Below, in pieces: positions 1-8,288 of a DNA stretch of 13,239 nucleotides. Every line of letters starts with the position of its first letter. Positions within the stretch are counted from its first letter, which is position 1. Origin of the DNA: Rhodospirillaceae bacterium (lineage in GTDB: Bacteria; Pseudomonadota; Alphaproteobacteria; Rhodospirillales; Magnetospirillaceae); the NCBI GenBank assembly GCA_030151865.1, contig JASLCK010000334.1:1-13239 (forward strand). The letters run 5' to 3'. Below the pieces are notes generated by a model that did not search any database, had not been told where the DNA came from, and saw only the letters and a program-made list of their open reading frames with translations. Position numbers and translations under genes: made by a program.

Positions 1-914
1 ATGCCTCGTTCCGCCATTACGACCGTCTGAACCGTAACGGCGAGCGCGCCGTGCTGATGGATGCGCCACCACCCCAGGAAGATGTCCGCCCCTTCTTGAA
101 AGTGGCCCATCACCTGCTGGATTTGGGCTATAGCGCGCCCGCCATCTTGGCCGAGGATAGCGAAGCCGGATTGCTGCTGCTGGAAGATCTGGGCGACGAC
201 ACCTTCACCCGCCTGCTGGCCAAGGGCGAGGACGAGGAAGACCTCTATTGGCTGGCCATCGACATGCTGATGGACCTGCACGGCAAGGGTGCCAAGGCGA
301 TCCTGCCCGGCCTGCCGTCTTATGACGACGAACGACTGCTGACCGAAGCCCTGCTGCTGACGGATTGGTACATTCCCGAAATGATTGGCGGAACCCTAAC
401 CGAAGCGGCGCGGCAGGATTATGTGCGGATTTGGCGTAACCTGATCCCTTCGGCCCGACGGGTACCGGAGACCATCGTCTTGCGGGACTTCCACGTCGAT
501 AACCTGCTGCGCCTGGATCGCCCCGGCGTGCGGGCCTGCGGCGTTCTGGATTTCCAAGATGCCGTCATCGGTCCCATCACCTATGACCTGATGTCGCTGT
601 TGGAAGATGCCCGGCGCGATATTCCGCCCGATCTGATCAGCGGGCAGCGTCAACGTTATCTGGATGCCTTTCCGTCTCTGGACAAAGACGCCTTCGATAC
701 ATCGTGGGCGATCCTGGCTGCCCAGCGCCACGCCAAGGTGATCGGCATTTTCACCCGCCTGTGCCGCCGCGACGGCAAGCCCCTCTATCTGGGGCACATC
801 CCGCGGGTCTGGCGTCTGCTGGAAGCCGCCGTCGAGCATCCCGAACTGGCCGAGCTGCGCCATTGGCTGGACCAGAACATCCCCAAGGACAAACGCCGGG
901 TGCCCCAGCCATGA
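1..914 (+). CDS. amgK: AmgK-type aminoglycoside/choline-kinase-fold sugar kinase (5' end outside window)
   Basis: This is a kinase of the APH/ChoK fold, probably phosphorylating the anomeric position of N-acetylmuramate or N-acetylglucosamine with ATP in the cytoplasm. The frame is open from base 3 and its first residues (ASFRHYDRL, then AVLMDAPPP) already look like the N-lobe of the family, so the true start lies upstream and the in-frame GTG at 51 and ATG at 57 are internal. The catalytic loop is visible as RDFHVDNLL, with His at 492-494, the presumed catalytic Asp at 498-500 and Asn at 501-503. The metal-binding DFQD follows at 549-560, then GPITYDLMSLLEDARRDI, typical of this branch. In related alphaproteobacteria the kinase is often fused behind a TsaE-like ATPase domain; whether that holds here cannot be seen. 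The stop overlaps the start of the MurU-like gene by an ATGA, which supports a two-step sugar activation pair. The fold is certain; the exact substrate is inferred from the neighbour. Confidence 0.85.
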   Translation, partial: ASFRHYDRLNRNGERAVLMDAPPPQEDVRPFLKVAHHLLDLGYSAPAILAEDSEAGLLLLEDLGDDTFTRLLAKGEDEEDLYWLAIDMLMDLHGKGAKAILPGLPSYDDERLLTEALLLTDWYIPEMIGGTLTEAARQDYVRIWRNLIPSARRVPETIVLRDFHVDNLLRLDRPGVRACGVLDFQDAVIGPITYDLMSLLEDARRDIPPDLISGQRQRYLDAFPSLDKDAFDTSWAILAAQRHAKVIGIFTRLCRRDGKPLYLGHIPRVWRLLEAAVEHPELAELRHWLDQNIPKDKRRVPQP

Positions 915-1648
915 GCCACTTTCTACCCACTCATGCCATGGTGCTGGCTGCAGGCCTTGGCCTGCGCATGCGCCCCTTAACCGAACACACCCCAAAGCCG
1001 CTGATCGCGGTGGGCGGGCGCACCATGTTGGACCGGGTATTCGACCACCTGGACCAAGTGGGTGTTGCCCAAAGGGTGGTCAATGTCCATTGGTTGGGTG
1101 GGCAAATCCGGGATCATCTGGCGGGACGGTCCGACACGGTGATTTCCGACGAAAGCGACGCCTTATTGGAAACCGGCGGCGGCGTCGCCAAGGCTCTGCC
1201 GCTGTTGGGCGATCAGCCGTTCTTTGTCTGCAATGCCGACATCATCTGGCGCAACGGGTCGGTTCCGGCGCTGCGCCGTCTGGCCGATGCCTGGGATGAT
1301 GACCGCATGGATGCCCTGCTGCTGATGCAGCGCACCGCCGGAGCCTTTGGCTATGAAGGCCGGGGCGACTTCTTCATGGATACCAAAGGTGTCCTGACCC
1401 GCCGCGTCGAAAAGGAAGTCAGCCCCTATCTGTTCGCGGGCGTGCAGATTTTGCATCCCCGACTGTTTCAGGACTGCCCACATGGGGCGTTCTCACTGAA
1501 CCGCCTTTACGATCAGGCGGCGGCGGCAGGCCGTCTGTTCGGTATCGCCCATGACGGTGAGTGGTATCATGTCGGCACCCCCGATGCCTTGAGCGAAGCG
1601 GAAGCGCTGATGGCCGCCCGTGCCGCCGAAGACCCCCAGGGGCATTAA
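911..1648 (+). CDS. murU: MurU-type nucleotidyltransferase (N-acetylmuramate-1-phosphate uridylyltransferase)
   Basis: The 245-residue protein is a sugar-1-phosphate nucleotidyltransferase, probably making UDP-MurNAc from UTP and MurNAc-1-phosphate in peptidoglycan recycling. The nucleotide-binding signature is at residues 13-31 (AAGLGLRMRPLT, then PKPL, with Arg19, Arg21 and Lys29). LETGGG follows in the middle, the metal-binding Asp is in N108-A109-D110, and GEWYHVGTPDAL sits near the C terminus as in the family. No C-terminal acyltransferase repeats (as in GlmU) are present, so it is a stand-alone transferase of about MurU length. The start at 911 was chosen because it overlaps the kinase stop (ATGA) and places the GXGXRMRP motif at the usual distance from the N terminus; the open frame further upstream, inside the kinase gene, has no family resemblance. 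UTP and MurNAc-1-P as substrates are inferred from pairing with the kinase; a glucose- or mannose-1-phosphate specificity cannot be excluded. Confidence 0.83.
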   Translation: MSHFLPTHAMVLAAGLGLRMRPLTEHTPKPLIAVGGRTMLDRVFDHLDQVGVAQRVVNVHWLGGQIRDHLAGRSDTVISDESDALLETGGGVAKALPLLGDQPFFVCNADIIWRNGSVPALRRLADAWDDDRMDALLLMQRTAGAFGYEGRGDFFMDTKGVLTRRVEKEVSPYLFAGVQILHPRLFQDCPHGAFSLNRLYDQAAAAGRLFGIAHDGEWYHVGTPDALSEAEALMAARAAEDPQGH

Positions 1649-1674
1649 GCACCGTAAAAGGGAAACAGAGCGTC

Positions 1675-4668
1675 ATGACGTCAGCCCCGCCCTCGGTTTA
1701 CACCATCCCGCCGGGCGAAAGTTTCGTCCATGCCCTGGCACGCGGTCTGCTGGCAGAAACCAAGGGCGATCCCATGGCCCTGGCGGATTATCTGATCCTG
1801 CTGCCCAACCGCCGCGCCGGGCGCGCTTTACGCAACGCCTTTCTGCGTCTGTCGGAAGGCCGCCCGCTGCTGCTGCCGCGCCTGCGCGCCCTGGGCGACG
1901 CCGACGAGGAAGAACTGGCCCTGTCGGCGGGGGTCGAACTGGGTCTGCCCCCGGCCATTCCCAGCTTTCGCCGTCAATTGCTGCTGGCCCAACTGATCCA
2001 GAAATTGGGAGCCGCCCGCGACGGCTCCAAGCCGACCGCCGAGCAGGCGGTGCGTCTGGCGTCCGAGTTGGCCAGTCTGCTCGATCAGGTCCATACCGAG
2101 GGCTTGAGCTTCGACAAGCTTAAGGATCTGGTGAGCGAGGAATACGCCGCCCACTGGCAGATCACCTTGGACTTCCTGAAGATCGTCACCGAACATTGGC
2201 CGACCATTCGCGGGGCCGACTGGATGGATCCGGCGGAACGGCGCAATCATTTGATGGAAGCCCAAGCCGCCGCTTGGGAGAAATCGCCGCCCAATCATCC
2301 GGTGATTGCCGCAGGCTCTACCGGCTCGATCCCATCCACCGCCCGGCTGTTGTGCACGGTGGCCCGCCTGCCCAAGGGACGTCTGGTGCTGCCCGGCCTG
2401 GACCCGCATATGGACAGGGCCAGTTGGGACAGTCTTCTCGACCCGGCCACCCATCCCCAAACCCATCCGCAATATGGTTTGGCCCGTCTGCTAGACCGGC
2501 TGGGCATGAAGCCCCATCAGGTGCGTATGTGGGCCGATTGCCGCCCCAGCCCACGGGCTTGGCTGATCTCGGAGGCCATGCGTCCCGCCGCGACCACCGA
2601 AGCCTGGCGGCAATTGAGCAGTGAACGGCCCGACGCTGCCCAAGCATTGCAGCAGATCACCCGCATCGACTGCCCCACCCCGCGCGAGGAAGCCGGGGCC
2701 ATCGCCCTGATCCTGCGCTCTGCCCTGGAAGATGAAACCAAGACCGCCACGCTGGTCACCCCAGACCGTTATCTGGCCCGACGCGTTACCGCCGAGCTTC
2801 GCCGTTACGATATCGAAATTGACGATTCCGCCGGGCAATCGCTGGAACTGACCCCGCCCGGCGCGTTCCTGCTGCTGACTGCCCATATGGTGGCCGAACA
2901 ATTTGCCCCGCAAGCCCTGTTGGCAGCGCTGAAACATCCCATGGCCCAGGGCGGCCTGGCCCAAGGCAGCTTCCGCGCTCGCTTGCGCCGCCTGGAACGC
3001 TCGGTCTTGCGCGGACCGCGCCCCGCGCCGGGGTTGGCTGGTTTGATGGCGGCGGTCAAAGCTACCCCGGATAAGCTGCTGTCCCAGGCCGATAAGGAAC
3101 GCCTGTTGCTGTGGCTGGGCAATCTGCAAACCATGGTACAGCCCTTTGCCGATCTGATGGCCCAACCGGAAGCGCCATTGGCCGATCTGCTGCGCGAACA
3201 CGTCACCTTTGCCGAAGCCATTGCCGCCGATGATCAGAAAACGGGAGCGGAACGGTTATGGCGAGCCGATGCCGGACAGGTGGCCGCCGACTTCGTCGCC
3301 GATCTGGCTCAAGCCGCCGACGCCATGCCGTCGGTTCAGGGCGACGCCTATCCCGGCCTGTTGCGCGGCCTGATGACCGGCCAGATGGTCCGCCCGCCAT
3401 GGAGCGGCCATCCCCGTCTGCAAATCTGGGGGCCGGTGGAAGCCCGCGTCCAACATACCGATCTGATGGTTCTGGGCGGGTTGAACGAAGGGGTCTGGCC
3501 GCCAATCCCTTCGGCCGATCCGTGGATGAGCCGTCCCATGCGCAGCGATTTCGGCCTGCCCCTGCCGGAACGGCGCATCGGTTTGTCGGCCCACGACTTT
3601 GCCCAGGCGTTTTGCGCTCCCCACGTGGTGATGACCCGCTCCGCCCGTGTCGATGGTGCCCCCAGCGTGCCGTCGCGCTGGCTGATGCGCTTGGATGCGG
3701 TATTGCAGGCCTGCGGCGTCAAGGCGCCGTGGGAAGCCTCGCCCTGGGTGCAGTGGCATGGCCGGTTGGATCAACCCGATCGCTTTCAGCCGGTGCGTCC
3801 ACCCGCACCGCGCCCCCCGGTCGAGGCGCGACCTCGCCAGTTGTCGGCCACCGCCGTCGAAACCTGGATGCGCGATCCCTATGCCATTTATGCCCGCCAT
3901 ATCCTGGGGCTGAAGGCGCTGGATCCCATTGATGCCGATCCCGGGGCCGCCGATTATGGTGATGTGGTTCATCGCAGCCTGGACCAGTTCTTGAAAGCCC
4001 ATCCACGCGGGCCATTGGGCGACGACCCCTTGGCCGAGTTGACGGCCCTGGGCGATGCCAATTTCTCAGAATTGCTGGAAAGCCGACCTGGCCTTGCAGC
4101 GTTCTGGTGGCCGCGCTTTCAGCGCATCGCTGCCTGGTTCATTTCTCAGGAACGCGACCGCCGCGCCAAGATCGCCGAAGTACACAGCGAACTGGAAGGG
4201 GCGCTGACCATCGCCGCCCCGGCCGGGGATTTCGTGGTGACGGCGCGCGCTGACCGCATCGACCTGTTGCAGGACGGCACCCTGGCGCTGATCGATTACA
4301 AGACCGGCGCGCCGCCCACCGCCAAGGAAGTCGCCGCTGGATATGCCCCGCAATTGCCCATCGAGGGACTGATCGCCCGCCACGGCGGTTTTAAACGGAT
4401 TGGAGCCCGCCCGGTGGGCGAAATGCTGTATTGGCGGCTGGGCGGCGGCAATCCGGGCGGGCAGGAACGCAATGCCGGTTCAGACCCGGAACGACTGATC
4501 GAAGAAGCGATGGAGGGTCTGGCCGGTCTGATCTCGGCCTTTGACAATCCCGACACCCCGTACGAGGCTCGGCCCCATCCCGACCGCGCCCCCAAATACA
4601 GCGATTATCTGCATCTGGCCCGCGTCAAGGAATGGGCGGTCGGCGGCGGCGAGGACGGTGACGCATGA
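1675..4668 (+). CDS. addB: AddB, nuclease subunit of the AddAB double-strand break repair complex (alphaproteobacterial type)
   Basis: The 997-residue subunit pairs with AddA to unwind and trim broken DNA ends before RecA loading. The N terminus (YTIPPGESF, then LADYLILLPNRRAGRALRNAF) matches the alphaproteobacterial AddB layout, where a degenerate segment stands in for a Walker A motif; no GxxGxGKT is present, so helicase activity is not expected here. The middle contains the UvrD-like LQIWGPVEARVQHTDLMVLGGLNEGVWPP. The C-terminal PD-(D/E)XK nuclease shows Asp860 (TARADRIDLL) and D874-Y875-K876 (LIDYKTG), so the nuclease site looks intact. The cysteines that hold an Fe-S cluster in Bacillus AddB are missing: no Cys occurs after residue 680. 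The ATG at 1675 fits the IPPG start of the family and has AAGGGA at 1658-1663; the frame is open further upstream but only inside murU. The stop overlaps the addA start by an ATGA. The gap to murU is 26 bases. Confidence 0.95.
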   Translation: MTSAPPSVYTIPPGESFVHALARGLLAETKGDPMALADYLILLPNRRAGRALRNAFLRLSEGRPLLLPRLRALGDADEEELALSAGVELGLPPAIPSFRRQLLLAQLIQKLGAARDGSKPTAEQAVRLASELASLLDQVHTEGLSFDKLKDLVSEEYAAHWQITLDFLKIVTEHWPTIRGADWMDPAERRNHLMEAQAAAWEKSPPNHPVIAAGSTGSIPSTARLLCTVARLPKGRLVLPGLDPHMDRASWDSLLDPATHPQTHPQYGLARLLDRLGMKPHQVRMWADCRPSPRAWLISEAMRPAATTEAWRQLSSERPDAAQALQQITRIDCPTPREEAGAIALILRSALEDETKTATLVTPDRYLARRVTAELRRYDIEIDDSAGQSLELTPPGAFLLLTAHMVAEQFAPQALLAALKHPMAQGGLAQGSFRARLRRLERSVLRGPRPAPGLAGLMAAVKATPDKLLSQADKERLLLWLGNLQTMVQPFADLMAQPEAPLADLLREHVTFAEAIAADDQKTGAERLWRADAGQVAADFVADLAQAADAMPSVQGDAYPGLLRGLMTGQMVRPPWSGHPRLQIWGPVEARVQHTDLMVLGGLNEGVWPPIPSADPWMSRPMRSDFGLPLPERRIGLSAHDFAQAFCAPHVVMTRSARVDGAPSVPSRWLMRLDAVLQACGVKAPWEASPWVQWHGRLDQPDRFQPVRPPAPRPPVEARPRQLSATAVETWMRDPYAIYARHILGLKALDPIDADPGAADYGDVVHRSLDQFLKAHPRGPLGDDPLAELTALGDANFSELLESRPGLAAFWWPRFQRIAAWFISQERDRRAKIAEVHSELEGALTIAAPAGDFVVTARADRIDLLQDGTLALIDYKTGAPPTAKEVAAGYAPQLPIEGLIARHGGFKRIGARPVGEMLYWRLGGGNPGGQERNAGSDPERLIEEAMEGLAGLISAFDNPDTPYEARPHPDRAPKYSDYLHLARVKEWAVGGGEDGDA

Positions 4669-7600
4669 CAAAGCCCCTGATCGATCCCTCGGCCCCGCAA
4701 CGGCGTGCCGCCAATCCCGCCAGTTCGGTCTGGGTCGGCGCGTCGGCAGGCACCGGCAAAACCAAGGTGCTGACCGACCGTGTGCTGAACCTGCTGCTGG
4801 CGGGCACCGCGCCGCATCGGCTTTTGTGCCTGACCTTCACCAAGGCGGCGGCGGCGGAAATGTCCAACCGCATTGCCGATAAACTGTCCAAATGGGCCAC
4901 CATGCCCGACCAGGACTTGGCCCGCGAACTGCGCGACCTGTTGGACCGCGACGCCGACGACACCCAAATGACCCAGGCGCGGCGTCTGTTTGCCCGCGTC
5001 TTGGATACGCCCGGCGGCATGCGCATCGAGACCATCCACGCTTTCTGCCAATCGCTGCTGCGCCGTTTTCCCCTGGAAGCCGGGCTGGCCCCGCATTTCC
5101 AGGTGATGGATGACCGCGACGCCGGAGAAATGCTGGATCAGGCCCGCGAAGAAGTGCTTTTGTCGGCCCGCGCCAATGCCGACCCGACCCTGGCCGGAGC
5201 GTTGGATGTCATCACCGCATCGGTCCATGAAACCAACTTCCCCGATCTGCTGGCCGAGTTGATTCGTGAACGCGGACGTTTGTTGCGTCTCCGGGATAAA
5301 TTTGGCGGCATGGATGGCGTCATCGCCGAAATCCGCCGACGCCTGGGATTGCAAGGCCGAGAAAGCCCAGAAGACATCTTGTTGTCCGCCAGCCGGGACG
5401 ACGCCTTTGCCGCCGACGCCTGCCGCCGGGTGATGGAGGTTATGCAGGGCGGATCGGGGGAGGATCAGAAAAAAGCCCAGGCTATGGCCAATTGGCTGGC
5501 CCTGCCCCCGCAAGGCCGGGCGGAAAAGTTCGACGATTGGCGCTCGGTGTTTTTGACCGACAAGGGCGAGCCGCGCAAACGGCTGTGCACTAAAAAGATC
5601 GAAGACGCCCTGCCCAGCGCCACCGCCACCTTATCGCGGGAAGCCGAACGGCTGGTGGCGCTGTCGGATCACCTGCGTGCCGCCGTTACGGCCCGGGCGA
5701 CCGAAGCCCTGCTGACCCTGGGGAACGCCTTGTTGTCGTCTTATGCCCGCCAAAAAGCGGCGCGATCCATGCTGGATTACGACGATCTGATCCTGACCGC
5801 TGTGCGACTTTTGGAACAACCCGGTACCTCCGCCTGGGTGCTGTTCAAGCTCGATGGCGGCTTGGATCATGTGCTGATCGACGAAGCCCAGGACACCAAC
5901 CCCGACCAATGGGCGGTGGTGCGCGCCCTGACCGGCGAGTTCTTTTCGGGCCAGGGCCAGCGCGAAGATTGCCTGCGCACCGTCTTCGCGGTGGGCGATG
6001 CCAAGCAATCGATTTACAGCTTTCAACGTGCCGATCCCCGCGAATTCGAGCATATGCGCAAGCTGTTCGCCACCATCGTTCCCCAGGCCAATGGCCGGTG
6101 GGAGGAAGTGGATCTGATGACCTCGTTCCGCTCCACCGCCGCCGTGCTGGATGCCGTGGACTTGGTGATCAATTCCAACGGCGGGCGCGATGGCGTGGTG
6201 GCCCCCAATGAACGGGTAGATCACCTGCCATTCCGCCATGGTGCCGCCGGTCTGGTGGAGGTTTGGCCCCCCATCGAACCCAAGGCCGCCGACGAACTGG
6301 CCGCTTGGAAACCGCCTATCGAACGCATTCGCGGCGACAGCCCGCGCGGCCGTCTGGCCAAACTGGTGGCCGCCAAGATCGACCACATGGTGCGTGGCAA
6401 GGAAATGCTGCCCTCCCGCGGCCGCCCGATCGGACCGGGCGATGTGATGGTGTTGGTGCGCCGCCGCAACGCCTTTGTCGAAGAGTTGGTGCGCGAATTG
6501 AAGACCATCGGCATCCCGGTCGCCGGGGCCGACCGCATGGTGCTGACCGAACAGATCGCCGTGATGGACCTAATCGCGCTTGGCAATGCCCTGCTGCTGC
6601 CCGATGACGATCTGACCCTGGCCACGGTGCTGAAAAGCCCGCTTTTGGGCCTGGATGAAGACCAGTTGTTCCGTCTGGCCCATAACCGCACCACCAGTTT
6701 GTGGGATGCGTTGCGCGACCGCCGTGACGAGCCCGATTATCAGCAGGCATTCGTTTGGTTTTCGGAATGGTTGGCCCATGCCGACCGCATGCCGCCCCAC
6801 GATCTTTATGCCCATGTGTTGAACAAGGGCGGCAAGGAACGGCTGCTGGCCCGCCTGGGGGCGGAAGCGGAAGACCCCATCGACGAATTCGTCTCGCAGA
6901 CCATCGCCTTTGAACGGCTGCATCCGCCGTCGCTGCAAGGCTTTCTGTACTGGCTTCAGGAAGGCGGGGTCGAGATCAAACGGGATCTGGAGGGCGGAGC
7001 CGATGCCGTGCGCATTATGACCGTGCACGGATCGAAGGGATTGCAAGCCCCCATCGTGTTCCTGCCCGATACCCTGCAAATCCCGACCACGCCGCCGAAG
7101 TTGCTGTGGCTGGGCGAACGGGAAGACGAATTGCTGGTCTGGCCGCCCCGTTCCGACGATCAGAACGAGGTTTGCCGCCAATCTCGCGACGAAGCTCGGC
7201 GCGCCCGCGAGCAGGAATATCGCCGCTTGCTTTATGTGGCCATGACCCGTGCCGAAGACCGGCTTTACATCTGCGGCTGGCATACGCGGCGGGCGGCGTC
7301 CGATCTGGCCTGGTACAACATCATCCGCGATGCCCTGGATCAGCGCCTGGACCCGGAGGAAGACTCCTTCCTGGCCAGCCGGACAGAAGCCGACAGCGCC
7401 CAGGTCTGGCGCTTGAGCTGCCCGCAGACCGTCGCACCCACGCCCGGTAAGCAGGTGCAGGAAGCCAGCGCGGCGGAAGACTTGCCCCTCTGGGCGCGGA
7501 CTGCCCCTCAACCGGAACCATCGCCGCCCCGCCCGTTGGCTCCATCTCGCCCGGATGGCGAGGAACCGCCGGTTCGCTCCCCCTTTGGCCGCGACGATGG

Positions 7601-8111
7601 GGCGCGCTTCCGCCGGGGCCGTCTGGTGCACCGGTTGCTGCAGACCCTGCCCGACCTGCCCAAGGGGGAACGCCATGCCGCCACCAGCCGCTTTTTGGCC
7701 CGCTCCGCCTGGGGGCTGTCGCGCACCCAGCAGACGGAAATCGCCATGGAAGTGGATCGGGTACTGAACGATCCGGTCTTTGCCCCGATCTTTGGCCCCG
7801 GCAGCCGGGCTGAAGTGCCGGTGGTCGGCCTGATCGGCGAACGCGCCATTTCCGGTCAGGTGGACCGCCTGCTGGTCAGCGACACAGAAGTACTGATCGT
7901 CGATTACAAAACCAACCGCCCGCCGCCGACCCGTCAGGACGATGTGGCGGGTATTTATTGGCGACAGATGGCGGCGTATCGGGCGGCCTTGGCCTGCATC
8001 TATCCGGGCCGCCATATCCGCTGTGCCCTGCTGTGGACCGATGGCCCCCATCTGATGAGCCTGGATAATGCGCGTCTGGACGACGCCCTAGCCGGTTTGT
8101 CGCCACCATGA
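4665..8111 (+). CDS. addA: AddA, helicase-nuclease subunit of AddAB (alphaproteobacterial type)
   Basis: The 1148-residue protein is a UvrD/Rep-type (SF1A) helicase fused to a RecB-like nuclease and resects double-strand breaks with AddB. All helicase motifs are visible in order: Walker A ASAGTGKT (26-33), Ia LCLTFTKAAAAEM, II DEAQDT (406-411), III FAVGDAKQSIYSFQRADP, V IMTVHGSKGLQAP, VI LLYVAMTRAEDRLY. A proline- and charge-rich stretch, about residues 920-980, looks like a linker. The nuclease domain follows with GRLVHRLLQTLPDLP, GQVDRLL and the catalytic D1080-Y1081-K1082-T. The end (RQMAAYRAAL, then YPGRHIRCALLWTDGP) is typical of alphaproteobacterial AddA. The start has GAGGA at 4651-4655, nine bases upstream, and the ATGA overlap with addB implies translational coupling and 1:1 supply of subunits. 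No key residue is missing, so the enzyme should have both motor and nuclease activity. No clear U-run terminator follows the stop. Confidence 0.97.
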   Translation: MTKPLIDPSAPQRRAANPASSVWVGASAGTGKTKVLTDRVLNLLLAGTAPHRLLCLTFTKAAAAEMSNRIADKLSKWATMPDQDLARELRDLLDRDADDTQMTQARRLFARVLDTPGGMRIETIHAFCQSLLRRFPLEAGLAPHFQVMDDRDAGEMLDQAREEVLLSARANADPTLAGALDVITASVHETNFPDLLAELIRERGRLLRLRDKFGGMDGVIAEIRRRLGLQGRESPEDILLSASRDDAFAADACRRVMEVMQGGSGEDQKKAQAMANWLALPPQGRAEKFDDWRSVFLTDKGEPRKRLCTKKIEDALPSATATLSREAERLVALSDHLRAAVTARATEALLTLGNALLSSYARQKAARSMLDYDDLILTAVRLLEQPGTSAWVLFKLDGGLDHVLIDEAQDTNPDQWAVVRALTGEFFSGQGQREDCLRTVFAVGDAKQSIYSFQRADPREFEHMRKLFATIVPQANGRWEEVDLMTSFRSTAAVLDAVDLVINSNGGRDGVVAPNERVDHLPFRHGAAGLVEVWPPIEPKAADELAAWKPPIERIRGDSPRGRLAKLVAAKIDHMVRGKEMLPSRGRPIGPGDVMVLVRRRNAFVEELVRELKTIGIPVAGADRMVLTEQIAVMDLIALGNALLLPDDDLTLATVLKSPLLGLDEDQLFRLAHNRTTSLWDALRDRRDEPDYQQAFVWFSEWLAHADRMPPHDLYAHVLNKGGKERLLARLGAEAEDPIDEFVSQTIAFERLHPPSLQGFLYWLQEGGVEIKRDLEGGADAVRIMTVHGSKGLQAPIVFLPDTLQIPTTPPKLLWLGEREDELLVWPPRSDDQNEVCRQSRDEARRAREQEYRRLLYVAMTRAEDRLYICGWHTRRAASDLAWYNIIRDALDQRLDPEEDSFLASRTEADSAQVWRLSCPQTVAPTPGKQVQEASAAEDLPLWARTAPQPEPSPPRPLAPSRPDGEEPPVRSPFGRDDGARFRRGRLVHRLLQTLPDLPKGERHAATSRFLARSAWGLSRTQQTEIAMEVDRVLNDPVFAPIFGPGSRAEVPVVGLIGERAISGQVDRLLVSDTEVLIVDYKTNRPPPTRQDDVAGIYWRQMAAYRAALACIYPGRHIRCALLWTDGPHLMSLDNARLDDALAGLSPP

Positions 8112-8137
8112 CGGAGACCGGCAAAACCCTTGTCATC

Positions 8138-8173
8138 GGATCAGTCACCCCCTAGATAAGGAAGCACTGATCC
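8138..8173. repeat. Perfect 8-base inverted repeat between addA and trxA
   Basis: GGATCAGT at 8138-8145 is matched by its exact complement ACTGATCC at 8166-8173, with a 20-base loop between. It lies 26 bases after the addA stop and ends 34 bases before the trxA -35 box. No T-run follows on either strand, so it is not a standard intrinsic terminator. It could be a 3' hairpin on the addBA message or a protein-binding site. A chance origin is possible. Confidence 0.5.
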
Positions 8174-8182
8174 ACAAAAGAC

Positions 8183-8200
8183 GCATGATCTAGTCCATGC
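8183..8200. promoter_or_regulatory. Imperfect 18-base palindrome just upstream of the trxA promoter (candidate operator)
   Basis: The sequence reads GCATG-AT-CTAG-TC-CATGC and is symmetric at 14 of 18 positions around a CTAG centre. The centre falls near -51 relative to the start site predicted for trxA (about 8243), a position often used by activators. No regulator can be named from sequence alone. It might also be a weak RNA hairpin on read-through transcripts from addA. Confidence 0.4.
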
Positions 8201-8207
8201 GCGCGCC

Positions 8208-8236
8208 TTGACGGTCGGGGTGGTGGTGCTTAGACT
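8208..8236 (+). promoter_or_regulatory. Sigma70-type promoter of trxA
   Basis: A -35 box TTGACG (8208-8213) is followed after exactly 17 bases by a -10 box TAGACT (8231-8236). The -35 matches consensus at five of six bases and the -10 at four of six (T, A, A and final T). The start site is predicted near 8243, where an adenine lies, giving a leader of about 46 bases before the trxA ATG. This would let trxA be expressed independently of addBA. Confidence 0.7.
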
Positions 8237-8275
8237 CCCGCCAACTGCATCAAGCGCACTGAACCGATCGTTCGC

Positions 8276-8281
8276 AGAGGA
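8276..8281 (+). promoter_or_regulatory. Ribosome binding site of trxA
   Basis: AGAGGA lies seven bases before the ATG at 8289. It decides the start of trxA: the frame is open back to a TTG at 8208, but that codon lies within the promoter -35 box and would add 27 residues unlike any thioredoxin. Confidence 0.8.
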
Positions 8282-8288
8282 TAAAACG

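Noticed and set aside
1649..1674. A separate promoter for addB in the gap after murU
   Set aside because: The gap is only 26 bases and holds just a ribosome binding site; no -35/-10 pair is visible.
4605..5513. A 302-codon minus-strand frame over the addB-addA junction
   Set aside because: It is antisense to intact genes and contains no family motif.
6570..8051. A 493-codon minus-strand frame antisense to addA
   Set aside because: It lies wholly within addA, where helicase and nuclease motifs are intact on the plus strand. Its composition is that of a GC-driven shadow frame.
8108..8155. A 15-codon frame whose ATG overlaps the addA stop
   Set aside because: It is very short, ends before any gene, lacks its own ribosome binding site and is easily explained by chance.
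8261..8273. GAAC, five bases, GTTC in the trxA leader, considered as an SOS (LexA) box
   Set aside because: The alphaproteobacterial LexA site is a direct repeat, GTTC or GAAC spaced by seven bases. Both orientation and spacing differ here.
8208..8288. A 27-residue N-terminal extension of thioredoxin from a TTG codon
   Set aside because: The TTG is part of the -35 box, the extra residues resemble no thioredoxin, and the ATG at 8289 has a strong ribosome binding site.
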